From the NCBI GenBank assembly GCA_024244665.1, contig JAAEOI010000213.1:1-45637 (forward strand): DNA of 45,637 bases. The letters are read 5' to 3'. This DNA is from Bacteroidota bacterium. Its GTDB lineage: Bacteria; Bacteroidota; Bacteroidia; Bacteroidales; GCA-2748055. Below, one piece after another: positions 1 through 8,629 of this stretch; the stretch's first letter is position 1, and every line of letters begins with the position of its first letter. Position numbers and translations under genes: made by a program. The notes under the pieces are model-generated. The model searched no databases and was not told the origin of the DNA. It saw nothing but the letters and a program-made list of their open reading frames with translations.

Positions 1-414
1 GTATAAGTATAGCTCCCCGTTGCAAGTCCGCTGAGTGTCGTGCTTGTAGTGTTACCGGTGCTCGTACCACCAGGACTCCTGGTCAGGGTCCAGTCACCCG
101 TCGGTAGTCCGTTCAACACCACACTCCCTCCCGCACTGCAGGTAGGCTGGGTGATCGTCCCCACCCCCGGTGCAGCCGGGGTAGCAGGCTGAGTATTGAT
201 TACAACAGATAAAGACGATCCGGAAATGCAGCCATCACTATTGGTTACTGTATAAGTATAGCTCCCCGTTGCAAGTCCGCTGAGTGTCGTGCTTGTAGTG
301 TTACCGGTGCTCGTACCACCCGGACTCCTGGTCAGAGTCCAGTCACCCGTTGGTAGTCCGTTCAGCACCACACTCCCTGTAGCCTCGCTGCAGGTAGGCT
401 GAGTAATGGCTCCC
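1..414 (-). repeat. Tandem 249-252 bp coding repeat in surface protein
   Basis: Bases 1-165 and 250-414 are near-identical (about 95% by eye). The offset is 249 bp for most of the unit, and one extra codon in the copy at 250-414 makes it 252 bp. The high DNA identity points to recent duplication or continuing recombination between units. The array continues past the left edge, so copy number is unknown. Confidence 0.9.
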
Positions 415-785
415 ACTGAAGGCACTCCCAGCTGGGCAACTGCAAAAATGGCCTCATCAAAACCAGTCAGGGGATCCGCTAGATCATCATCCTCTGCAGT
501 GAATGTAATTGTTACGCTTCCGAACCAATTGGGTGAGGGCAGAGTAATCGTGGCTACTCCAAGAGATATTGAAACAAGTAAATCTGAATTTCCGCTATAA
601 GTCCATGAAATATCCCCATCGGCAGTTTCAACATCATCCACATAGATATCAAGGTCTATCGTTGCAAAGGTACCGCAAGGCCCGACCGACTGATCCGGAA
701 TTCCAGATACATCCGGGGCAGTATTCTGGCCGAATCCAGTATAAGAGCCAAGGACAATAATAATGAAAAAAATGACCTTTTTCAT
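1..785 (-). CDS. Secreted repeat-containing surface protein, N-terminal part (truncated at left edge)
   Basis: An open frame reads leftward from an ATG at 785-783 to the window edge without a stop, about 261 residues. It begins with a signal peptide (MKK, a hydrophobic run, then GFGQ around residues 16-20). Next comes a region of about 100 residues resembling the cadherin/Ig-like modules of Bacteroidota surface proteins, with acidic DDVE and EDDD motifs. From about residue 124 there are Gly/Ser/Thr-rich repeats of 83-84 residues starting PTCS, with TLSGLATGSYTYTV near the middle; one full copy and most of a second are present. The architecture resembles large T9SS-exported adhesin or gliding-type proteins, but any C-terminal sorting domain lies outside the window. 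Secretion and surface location are inferred; the ligand is unknown. Confidence 0.8.
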   Translation of the reverse strand, partial: MKKVIFFIIIVLGSYTGFGQNTAPDVSGIPDQSVGPCGTFATIDLDIYVDDVETADGDISWTYSGNSDLLVSISLGVATITLPSPNWFGSVTITFTAEDDDLADPLTGFDEAIFAVAQLGVPSVGAITQPTCSEATGSVVLNGLPTGDWTLTRSPGGTSTGNTTSTTLSGLATGSYTYTVTNSDGCISGSSLSVVINTQPATPAAPGVGTITQPTCSAGGSVVLNGLPTGDWTLTRSPGGTSTGNTTSTTLSGLATGSYTY

Positions 786-1036
786 GAAGCAAGAGTTTGA
801 TGGGAAGTCTTAAAATCGTATCAAGATAAGAAACCACTTTCAGCTTGCCTGTTCCATCTCAAATTATTTTAATGAATCACTCAGATATTTTTATGAACAT
901 GTGAATTCATTGTATGAAAACACGTTAACCTGGTTCTCAACACCACGGATCGATTCCTCCAAATAGTCATCTGGCAGACATGATAGAACCAAAATTCAAA
1001 CAGACTCATCAAAATAAATTTGCATGATAATAGCGG

Positions 1037-1789
1037 CTACAGAAGTGCCTCTTCGAAAAGCGAACCAATAAAAACCCAGTCCACTACGTTCCAGTAAGCC
1101 TCCAGATAGCTTTTACGCATGTTCTGGTAATTTAGGTAGTAGGCGTGTTCCCACACATCCACATTGAGCAGGGGCGTGCCACGAACACCGGCCACATCCA
1201 TCAGTGGATTGTCCTGGTTGGCAATGGAAGTAACCTGCAGTTTCCCTTCTTCATCCAGTAGCAGCCATCCCCATCCTGAGCCAAACTGGGAGGCAGCGGT
1301 GGCTGAAAACAAGTCCTTAAATTTTTCGAAGGACCCAAAATCGGCCTCAATGGCCTGTGCCAGTTTCCCGGTGGGTACTCCACCACCATCGGGAGACATG
1401 AATTTCCAGTAGAGGTTGTGGTTGAAGTAACCACCCCCGTTGTTCCTCACACCTGGACCGTAGTTGGAGACATTATCAAAAATCCGGTAGATATCGGTGG
1501 AGTGCAGGTCCTCATGCTCCAGTGCTGCATTGAACTTTTTTGTATACCCGGCATGGTGTTTCCCGTGGTGAAGCTCCATGGTTTTAGCATCAATGTACGG
1601 CTCCAAGGCATGGAAGGCATAACCCAGTTCCGGCTGAAGGAATTTCCCGTCGTTGCCGGTGGACACAAGGGAGGCGGTCGCACCCTGTGCCGCTGAACTG
1701 TTCATGCATGAGGAGGCCACTGTGGGCGCAAGCAGGGTACCTGCCCCCAGAATGGCTGAATTCCTAAGAAATTCTCTTTTATTCATCAT
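1037..1789 (-). CDS. Superoxide dismutase, Mn/Fe family, exported
   Basis: Converts superoxide to oxygen and hydrogen peroxide. The 250-residue product has the four metal ligands of the Fe/Mn SOD family: H74 (in ELHHGKHH), H124 (NHNLYW), D211 and H215 (DVWEHAYY). GGG before the second ligand and Gln in NQDNPL (Q192) resemble the Mn or cambialistic type more than the classic Fe type. Unlike a typical cytoplasmic SOD it has an N-terminal extension of about 45 residues: KREFLRN resembles a twin-arginine motif with the first Arg replaced by Lys, then a hydrophobic stretch, then ASSC, a weak lipobox. Tat export, possibly as a lipoprotein, is inferred. It lies 88 bp downstream of the second PEP-binding gene and may be transcribed separately. 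Confidence 0.93.
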   Translation of the reverse strand: MMNKREFLRNSAILGAGTLLAPTVASSCMNSSAAQGATASLVSTGNDGKFLQPELGYAFHALEPYIDAKTMELHHGKHHAGYTKKFNAALEHEDLHSTDIYRIFDNVSNYGPGVRNNGGGYFNHNLYWKFMSPDGGGVPTGKLAQAIEADFGSFEKFKDLFSATAASQFGSGWGWLLLDEEGKLQVTSIANQDNPLMDVAGVRGTPLLNVDVWEHAYYLNYQNMRKSYLEAYWNVVDWVFIGSLFEEALL

Positions 1790-1877
1790 TTGTGCTCAGG
1801 TTTAATTCAACTACTTAAAGTTCAAATCCTTACCTATCTAAACACCCATAATGGCATTTTGTTTACCGCCAATCTGC

Positions 1878-4800
1878 CTACTCCTCCGGGCTCTCCGTAA
1901 AAGGCTTAAGCACCGCCCCACGGTTGGTTTTCCCGTCGATGCGTACCGCCAGTTCCCGGGGGAAGCGCACGTGCCTGATGTACTCATCCTCGTAGACAGG
2001 CGGCAGGCTGTCCAGGTACTCCGGATCGTAAAATCCATCCCCGATAAATGGATTGATGGTCATATAGCCCACCCTGAATGAGGTGAGGTTCTGGAAGAAA
2101 TGGGTTCCCTGGCTTGGATCGATCCGGAAGTTCTCCAGTCCCGACTCCACAATGAGCCGCGCCTCCGAAATCTGGGTCCAGGTAACCGGGATTCCCAGCC
2201 ACGGGTCAGATGAGCCCCAACGTCCGGGTCCCACTAACACATATCCCCTACCGGGAATATCTTCCGCCGCAGAACCACTACCTCCACTAACCTCACTAAC
2301 CTCACTACTCCCACTAGCCTTACTAACCTCACCACTTCCACTACCCTTAACACTTCCACTACCCTTATGACTTCCACTATCCCCACAATCCTTCCCTGCC
2401 TCCTCCTGCTCAAACTCACCCCCCGAGTTGTGATCAACCGGCCTCACTGTCCTGAACTTTTCGTTTACAATCTCCATGCGACTGGCGATCTCCCGACTGT
2501 TGGAGGAATTAAAATTGTCCGGTTTTACGTAGACTATGTCTCTGATCCCGGTGAACTCGCCGTTGCCCAGGGCCGATTGCGAGTATAGGATAGTCTCCTC
2601 CGGTTTTACGTGCTCCATATCGATCACGCTGCTCTGGTCTGTCTCCACAATGGGCCTGATCTGCAGAAAATTAAAAATATAGGGATTGCCCTTGGGTACA
2701 TCCATGTCCACAGCAAATTCAATTTCAATGGGAAGATTGATCTCCTCCTCACCGATCTCCAGCAGATCCTTCAGGATGGCAGCAAGCGGGAAAGTCTCAT
2801 GCTGCAGTACTCCTGCAAAGGAGATAAGCCTCTTTCCTTCATAATTAATCCCGTCCCGGATCACGTCCGACTGGTAATCATAGACCGAAGCCACATGTTT
2901 CAGGGCCTTGTTGCCATCGGCTGCAGAGAGCTTGAGCCGGGCCAGATTCACCGCGTCATCGGTGGAGGTATGGTAGCTTTCATGGTGCAGGTCGAGGGCG
3001 TAAAACTGTTTCTGGGTATCCCTGAGCATCATCTTGCTGGAGGAGAGCTGCAAGATCTTCTTGGGATAGGCCGGCGAAAAACGTAGGCTGACCCCGCCAT
3101 CCACGATATACTTACCCAGTCCAAATGCCACCTTGGCAATGCCGTCCTCCGGCTTCTCGGGGGCGATGGGATAAAAGTTGATGGAGCGGGCCACCCCCGA
3201 AATGGTAGGGAAGTAGTAGTCTCCGTTACGGGTGCCGCACACCTCCTGGATGACGATCCCCATCTTCTCCTCGTCGATCACATTGGAAGTAGCCTCAATG
3301 TATGCCTTACTCTCTTTGAAGTATACAGAAGCGTAGACCGACTTGATAGCACTACACAGCAGCTCCATGGTCTGGGCCGGATCTTCCTTATTCACCGGTA
3401 TCATATAGGTGGAGTAAATGCCGGCAAAGGGCTGGTAGTGTGAATCCTCCAGTTTACTGGATGAGCGCACGGCAATGGGAGCTTCGCTCACAGAGATCAC
3501 CGTATAGAGGTCCTGGTGCAGCCAACCCGGCAGCTTAGCCGAGACGAAGTGCTCCAGGATCTCCTCGTCCCGCAGATCAGATATACCAATCCGGTAGAGG
3601 TCGTTCATCTCCATGAACTCGTCAAACACATCGGTACTCATCACCACCGTCTTGGGCACAGTGATCACCACATTATCAAACTTACTGTAGAGGTTATGCT
3701 TGTCGATCACCGAATTGATAAAGGCCAATCCACGCGCCTTTCCACCGATAGACTCATTCCCGATCCGCGAAAAAGCACGATAGGTATCGTGACTTTTTTT
3801 ATCAAACTTTGCGATGATCCCCCGGCCCTTGCTGATACGGTAGCTTGAAATCGCCTCGTAGAGGTAAGCCCGTATATCATCCGGATCCTTAAAATCTTCG
3901 TTCCGGATATTTTTGAAGAGCTGTGCCACAGGGAAGATAGCCCGGGCATTGAGCCACTTGGAAAAATCGTTCCGTCCGGCATGAAAGGTGAGTACCTCGC
4001 CGGGAATCTCCCGGATCTTCTTTTGCAGCGCCTTCAGGTCAGAGGCACGGCCCACCTCCTCCAGGCTCACCGGGTCGCGGAAGATAAACTCCCCGAAGGC
4101 AAAATTCCGGATAATGAAATTACGCAGCTCCAGGGAGAGCGACTTGGAGTATTTGTGCAGGAATCCCACGCCCATCTTTTTGGCAAGCTTCGCATTGGAC
4201 AGGTCGGACGATTGCATCAGTGCCGGCAGATAGGGATCATCCTTTCGCATCTGCTCTACCAGCTCAATACCCAGCTTGCTCTCCTTATCACGGCCCTCAT
4301 CCTTTTTGAAACTTACATCGCTGATCACCCCCAGCAGGCTGTCTTTGTAGCTCTCATAGAGCCCCATAGCCTCATCAAAGGTCTTGGCCAGGAGAATCTT
4401 GGGACGGCCACGCATACGGAGCATCCGTTGGTGCTCGTTCAGGGCCTCCTTCACAAAATTGCGTGATTGCTGCATCACAATTTTATAGAGTTCCGGAAGG
4501 TAGGTGGAGGTATAGCGGATTGAGTCCTCCACCAGGATGATGCACTGAACACCCACCGTATCGATGTCGTAGGGCGCGTTCATCTTATCCTCAATAAGCT
4601 TGATAATCGCCAGCAGCAAATCGGCATTCCCCAACCAGCAGAAGACATGATCGATGGCCGACATATCCTCATCCTGAAGGCGAAGGCTCACCTCACGGTT
4701 GAAGTGGGTCAGGACCACGATGGGAACCTCCTCATATTTCTTACGGATCCGCTTGGCCAGTGAAAAGGCATCTTCCTCTCCCAGGTTCAGCATCTCGATT

Positions 4801-5063
4801 ACCAGGTCGATATCCTCCTCCTCCATAATACTGAAGGCCTCCTGGGCAGTGGTTGCCTTTACAAAAACAGGAGGGTAGCGGAGATTCAGGGAGACATATT
4901 CATTGAAAATCTGCTCATCAATGCGCCCATCCTCTTCCAACATGAAGAAGTCATAGTTGCTACTGATGATTAATACCGTACGAATCCGCTTCTGCATCAA
5001 CATGTTGAATGCAGTCGGACTGAAATCAATCGTTGGGTAGGTCAACCCCTTTGATACAGGCAT
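1878..5063 (-). CDS. Receiver-PEP/pyruvate-binding domain protein, second paralogue
   Basis: A 1061-residue protein paralogous to its upstream neighbour. Residues 27-160 look like a receiver fold that has lost function: Ser-Ser replaces the acidic pair and Met91 sits in the phosphoacceptor slot. Residues 173-310 form a second receiver with E179/D180, D249, S285 and K304 in canonical places. From about 435 (SIGGKARGL) to about 800 there is a PPDK/PEP-synthase-type ATP-grasp region, with AVRSSSKLEDS and LQIRPI motifs. No CHAA-type phosphohistidine motif is visible. A Gly/Ser/Val low-complexity linker (about 887-938) precedes a conserved tail with GPGRWG and GTHFF. The start at 5063 overlaps the upstream gene by 38 bp and is kept because residues 12-23 align with the paralogue; Met21 (5003) is an alternative. 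Catalytic activity is unproven. Confidence 0.75.
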   Translation of the reverse strand: MPVSKGLTYPTIDFSPTAFNMLMQKRIRTVLIISSNYDFFMLEEDGRIDEQIFNEYVSLNLRYPPVFVKATTAQEAFSIMEEEDIDLVIEMLNLGEEDAFSLAKRIRKKYEEVPIVVLTHFNREVSLRLQDEDMSAIDHVFCWLGNADLLLAIIKLIEDKMNAPYDIDTVGVQCIILVEDSIRYTSTYLPELYKIVMQQSRNFVKEALNEHQRMLRMRGRPKILLAKTFDEAMGLYESYKDSLLGVISDVSFKKDEGRDKESKLGIELVEQMRKDDPYLPALMQSSDLSNAKLAKKMGVGFLHKYSKSLSLELRNFIIRNFAFGEFIFRDPVSLEEVGRASDLKALQKKIREIPGEVLTFHAGRNDFSKWLNARAIFPVAQLFKNIRNEDFKDPDDIRAYLYEAISSYRISKGRGIIAKFDKKSHDTYRAFSRIGNESIGGKARGLAFINSVIDKHNLYSKFDNVVITVPKTVVMSTDVFDEFMEMNDLYRIGISDLRDEEILEHFVSAKLPGWLHQDLYTVISVSEAPIAVRSSSKLEDSHYQPFAGIYSTYMIPVNKEDPAQTMELLCSAIKSVYASVYFKESKAYIEATSNVIDEEKMGIVIQEVCGTRNGDYYFPTISGVARSINFYPIAPEKPEDGIAKVAFGLGKYIVDGGVSLRFSPAYPKKILQLSSSKMMLRDTQKQFYALDLHHESYHTSTDDAVNLARLKLSAADGNKALKHVASVYDYQSDVIRDGINYEGKRLISFAGVLQHETFPLAAILKDLLEIGEEEINLPIEIEFAVDMDVPKGNPYIFNFLQIRPIVETDQSSVIDMEHVKPEETILYSQSALGNGEFTGIRDIVYVKPDNFNSSNSREIASRMEIVNEKFRTVRPVDHNSGGEFEQEEAGKDCGDSGSHKGSGSVKGSGSGEVSKASGSSEVSEVSGGSGSAAEDIPGRGYVLVGPGRWGSSDPWLGIPVTWTQISEARLIVESGLENFRIDPSQGTHFFQNLTSFRVGYMTINPFIGDGFYDPEYLDSLPPVYEDEYIRHVRFPRELAVRIDGKTNRGAVLKPFTESPEE
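2278..2390 (-). repeat. Degenerate 9-bp tandem repeat coding a Gly/Ser/Val linker
   Basis: Within the second PEP-binding paralogue the coding strand carries degenerate 9-bp units such as AGTGAGGTT, encoding Ser-Glu-Val and Gly-Ser repeats. The upstream paralogue goes directly from its Lys-rich segment to the GPGRWG motif and lacks this stretch. The motif GGTTAGTAAGG is shared with intergenic arrays elsewhere in the window. Confidence 0.75.
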
Positions 5064-8000
5064 TCTTTAATATAATTGAAATTCTTTTCTTCCCGTCCAT
5101 CATTATACAAACAGGCTCCTTAAAACGCACATGTTTCACGAAACCGGTCTCCTCAATCAAATTCTGTTTTCTCAGTTCATCCCAACGGATAAATGAAGTA
5201 TGGGAGTCGTGCTGAATGCTGAAGTAGCCCACATTCATTGAGGTAACGTTGTGGAAAAAGTGCGAACCCAGGGAGGCATCCAGGGGAAAATCCTCCAGGG
5301 AGGTCTCCACGATCACCTTCGCACCCGAGATCTGTGACCAGTTCACCGGGATCCCGATAAAGGGATCACGGGTTCCCCAGCGGCCAGGACCAATCAGGAT
5401 GTATTTCCTGTCCTCCGCCACCATCTTTTTGTTCAGCTTTTCGATCTGAACAGCCATCTCCCTGGTGTGCATCTTATCGAACAACTCGGGATCCACATAA
5501 ACCAGGTCGGTGATATTGTCCACCTTCCCGTTACCCATACTCCGCTCGGCAGAAATGATCATATCCTCCCGCTTCATGTCATCTGTATCAAAAGTATACT
5601 CCCCACCCGTCCCCAGCATGGGCTTGATCTGGAGGATGAAGAACGAAGGCTTCCCGTTCTCGGCCAGGTCCAGGTCCACCGAATATTCAAGCTCAACAGG
5701 CGATCCCAGCGCCTCCTTCCCCACATCCATAATCAGCCGAAGTGCCATGGCCAGCGGCACGTACTCATACTTCAGGATATTGGCAAAATTCAGGATCCTT
5801 GGCCCGGGCATGGATATGCCCGGATCCACACGCTCATTATCCGCATCATAGACCGAAGCCAGGTGCTTCAGCACTCCGTGCGATTCGGCCTCGGAGATGG
5901 GAAGTCGCCTGAGGTTGGCCTCAGAACCATCCCTGCAGAAATCAACCTCCGAATTGATCATATCCAGTGCCAGGAACTCCACCTGGGAGTCGCGCACCTG
6001 GCTCTGAAGCGAGCTCATCTCAAGGCTTGGGTATTTGGGCGAGAAACGATAGGCCCGCTCACCGTTCACCACATAGTGGCCCAGTCCAAGTCCGGCAATG
6101 GCAAATCCATCCTCAGGCTCCATGTGAGCAACCGGGTAGTAGTTGTGCGACTGGGCGGTACCGCTCATGTGGGGATAAAAATGGTCCTTGTGGTAGGTGC
6201 CCACCACATCCTGGATTACAACAGCCATCTTCTCATCCTCCAGCTTGAAGTTGATCGCTTCAAAATAGCGCCTCGACTGGGGCGAATAGATGGAGGAGTA
6301 GACCAGCTTAATAGCATCACACAGTTGCCTGAAGCGCACCTTGAAGTCAGGATGGTTATTGGGAATCAGGTAGGTTTCGAATATCCCAGAAAAGGGCTGC
6401 ATGGTGGAGTCTTCCAGCAGACTGGATGAACGCACCGCCAGGGGACGGTTCACCAGTTTCAGCAGCTCCTTCAGCCGCTTCTCCAGATTGTAGGACAGAT
6501 CGCCCGCCAGGAAGCGTGCGCGCAGCTCCTCGTATCCGGTCTCAACATGGATTGTATCCTGCAGGTTGTTCCGCTGCATGAAAATATCAAACTCATCGGT
6601 CCCGATGATGGAGGTGCGGGGTGTACGGATATTCATCTCGGGAACAATTCCCGAGAAATTCAGGTTGTAGATCAGGGTGTTGATAAAAGCACAGCCCCTC
6701 CCCTTTCCTCCCAGGGCTCCGGCCCCCAGGCTCACGATATTAGATTCATCCAGCAGGGCCGACCCCTCAAAATTAACAATCTTACCTGTGTTGGATTCGT
6801 TCCGGTATTTCTTGATCACATACTGCAGGTAGTTGCGGAAATCGGCGGGAGCATTAAAATCGGTCACCTTCACCGGGTGGATCATCTTGGCAATCTTGAT
6901 CTCTCCCCGGGCCATGAGCCACAGCGAAAAGTGGTTCCGCTTGCCGTGGTACACCAGCGATTCGCCGGGGATGGAGGCTATGTGCTTCTCAAACTCCTTC
7001 AGTGATTTGGCCTCCGCAATCTTCCTTCCCCCCGAGTCGCGATACACAAAATTCCCAAAGCCCAGGTGGTGCATGATAAAGTTGCGGATATCCTGCAAAA
7101 GTGTCTCGCTGTTCTTATTAATAAAGGTCGATTTCAGCTCAAAGGCCCTGTGTGAGTTTTTAATGTCGGATGACTGGATCACGGTGGGAAGGCCGCTGAT
7201 CAGCTCGCGGGTATGTCTGGCCAGGCTGAAGCCGGCATTCTCATCCAGTATCCCCTCCTTTTCAAACTTCACATCGGTGATCAGGCAGAGCAACGACTCC
7301 CTGTACTTCTTCACCATATCCACAGCCTCCTCATACCCTGTGGCCAGCAATATTTTCGGTCTCGCCCTCAATCTCAGCACCTTGAACAGCTCGTCGGTAC
7401 TCACATCATCAATAATCCGCTTGGTCTGCTCCAGCACCGTACTGTACAGCAGAGGAAGGTAACGGGAATAGTACATCTCCGAATCCTCCACCAGCAGAAT
7501 CACCTTCACCAGTCCAAGCTCCGTATCGTTCTCCACGTTCACCTTATCCTCCAGATGTTTCACCATGGCAAAGAAGATGCTGGAATCACCGTTCCACACA
7601 AAAAGCCGGTCCACATTGCTCAGCGAGGGATTGGTCTCCTTGAAGGAGGATACCTCACGGTCGTTGTTCAGCAGCACATAGATCGGGATATAGGGGAAAT
7701 CGCGCTTCACGCGTGTCGAAATCTGCATGGGGGTAACCTTGTCGGCCCCGATCATCAGGATCACTATATCGAAATGGCGCGAATTGAGTTGCTCAATCGC
7801 CTCTTCATAGTTAGAAACACCTGTCACCCGCGGCATGGAAGTAAGGTTCAGCTGCGAGTATTCCCCGAGTATGTGTTCCGAGAAACGCCCCTCTTTCTCA
7901 ATGCTGAAGGCATCATAGAGGGTGGCCACCAGCATGATCTCCTTCACCTTGTAGCGCATCAGGTCGTGGAAAATATCCCGGTTGGCATTCTGCTTGCTCA

Positions 8001-8523
8001 GGAATTTCTGCAGCAACATGCGGGAGTTCACCTCCCTGGGGTGCCTGAACAGGTTGATCTCCTCACGAACCGACTCCTTCTCCTCGCTCTTTTGAAGGAT
8101 CTTTCTTGCCTCCTGGCTATTCAGGTAGTTAGAGATGATACTGGCCAGGTTATCGATCAGCTGTCTCTCTTCAGTCAAAAAAGGCCCCTCATCCAGCTCC
8201 GGGAACTCCTTCAGGTAGAAAATTTCAATGGAACCCTTGCGGTTATCGATGGTCTCAAACTTCTGCAACTGCCTCCAGTCACCCTCCCGGAATCCTTTGC
8301 TCACATAAGGTTTACCCTCGAACCAGATCCTGGCCACGGTCATCTCGGGATATTGCCAGGCCTTGGGAAGAATCTCTGCAACCTGGATAAGGGTCTCACC
8401 CACCGTACGGTTCTCCTTGATAATCTGGGTGGTCTCGTTAATGCAGGTAAGCTCCTTCAACCGCTCCTTGCGCTCGGCTATCAGGCGTTGAATATCTTGT
8501 TCCGATCGGGGGACTATGCTCAC
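5026..8523 (-). CDS. GAF-like/receiver/PEP-pyruvate-binding protein, first paralogue
   Basis: A 1165-residue protein. Residues 15-140 resemble the GAF-like sensor module of some histidine kinases (WQYPE, then DEGPFLTEER). Residues 195-330 are a degenerate receiver with Met257 where the phosphorylated Asp should be. Residues 338-485 are a second receiver with E346/D347, D417, S451 and K470. A PPDK/PEP-synthase-type ATP-grasp region spans about 600-967 (GALGGKGRG, AVRSSSLLEDS at 696-706, FILQIKP). No phosphohistidine swivel-domain motif follows; instead there is a conserved tail with GPGRWG (1044-1049) and GSHFF. The start is GTG at 8523-8521, since no ATG occurs in frame before an upstream stop. 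It lies 103 bp after korB on the same strand, suggesting a link to 2-oxoacid/ferredoxin metabolism. Substrate and activity are unknown. Confidence 0.78.
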   Translation of the reverse strand: MSIVPRSEQDIQRLIAERKERLKELTCINETTQIIKENRTVGETLIQVAEILPKAWQYPEMTVARIWFEGKPYVSKGFREGDWRQLQKFETIDNRKGSIEIFYLKEFPELDEGPFLTEERQLIDNLASIISNYLNSQEARKILQKSEEKESVREEINLFRHPREVNSRMLLQKFLSKQNANRDIFHDLMRYKVKEIMLVATLYDAFSIEKEGRFSEHILGEYSQLNLTSMPRVTGVSNYEEAIEQLNSRHFDIVILMIGADKVTPMQISTRVKRDFPYIPIYVLLNNDREVSSFKETNPSLSNVDRLFVWNGDSSIFFAMVKHLEDKVNVENDTELGLVKVILLVEDSEMYYSRYLPLLYSTVLEQTKRIIDDVSTDELFKVLRLRARPKILLATGYEEAVDMVKKYRESLLCLITDVKFEKEGILDENAGFSLARHTRELISGLPTVIQSSDIKNSHRAFELKSTFINKNSETLLQDIRNFIMHHLGFGNFVYRDSGGRKIAEAKSLKEFEKHIASIPGESLVYHGKRNHFSLWLMARGEIKIAKMIHPVKVTDFNAPADFRNYLQYVIKKYRNESNTGKIVNFEGSALLDESNIVSLGAGALGGKGRGCAFINTLIYNLNFSGIVPEMNIRTPRTSIIGTDEFDIFMQRNNLQDTIHVETGYEELRARFLAGDLSYNLEKRLKELLKLVNRPLAVRSSSLLEDSTMQPFSGIFETYLIPNNHPDFKVRFRQLCDAIKLVYSSIYSPQSRRYFEAINFKLEDEKMAVVIQDVVGTYHKDHFYPHMSGTAQSHNYYPVAHMEPEDGFAIAGLGLGHYVVNGERAYRFSPKYPSLEMSSLQSQVRDSQVEFLALDMINSEVDFCRDGSEANLRRLPISEAESHGVLKHLASVYDADNERVDPGISMPGPRILNFANILKYEYVPLAMALRLIMDVGKEALGSPVELEYSVDLDLAENGKPSFFILQIKPMLGTGGEYTFDTDDMKREDMIISAERSMGNGKVDNITDLVYVDPELFDKMHTREMAVQIEKLNKKMVAEDRKYILIGPGRWGTRDPFIGIPVNWSQISGAKVIVETSLEDFPLDASLGSHFFHNVTSMNVGYFSIQHDSHTSFIRWDELRKQNLIEETGFVKHVRFKEPVCIMMDGKKRISIILKNACIKGVDLPND

Positions 8524-8556
8524 TACGTTCGCAGTTAGAATGCCCGTGATGCGGGC

Positions 8557-8629
8557 AGTAAGTTAGTAAGTGAGTAAGTTAGTAAATTTCTTACTTACCC
8601 ACTTTCTTCCATACCTACATACTTCCTTA
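8557..8629. repeat. Intergenic 4/8-bp tandem array with inverted second half
   Basis: Four octamers (AGTAAGTT, AGTAAGTG, AGTAAGTT, AGTAAATT) occupy 8557-8588. They are followed at 8590-8629 by degenerate CTTA-type tetramers, the complementary motif, so the two halves could pair imperfectly. The array fills the korB to PEP-binding gene gap and runs into the korB stop codon (8627-8629). A separate 6-bp hairpin lies beside it (TGCCCG at 8541, CGGGCA at 8552). Confidence 0.8.

Noticed and set aside
5467..6429. Antisense open frame of 320 codons
   Set aside because: Shadow of the first PEP-binding gene; no recognisable motif or plausible start context.
7213..8538. Long antisense open frame (441 codons) opposite the first PEP-binding gene
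   Set aside because: It lies entirely antisense to a gene with clear domain motifs; its Leu/His-rich composition is that of a shadow frame.
8541..8557. TGCCCG/CGGGCA hairpin upstream of the first PEP-binding gene
   Set aside because: A plausible 6-bp stem but no T-run and adjacent to a repeat array; kept only as a note in the array entry.
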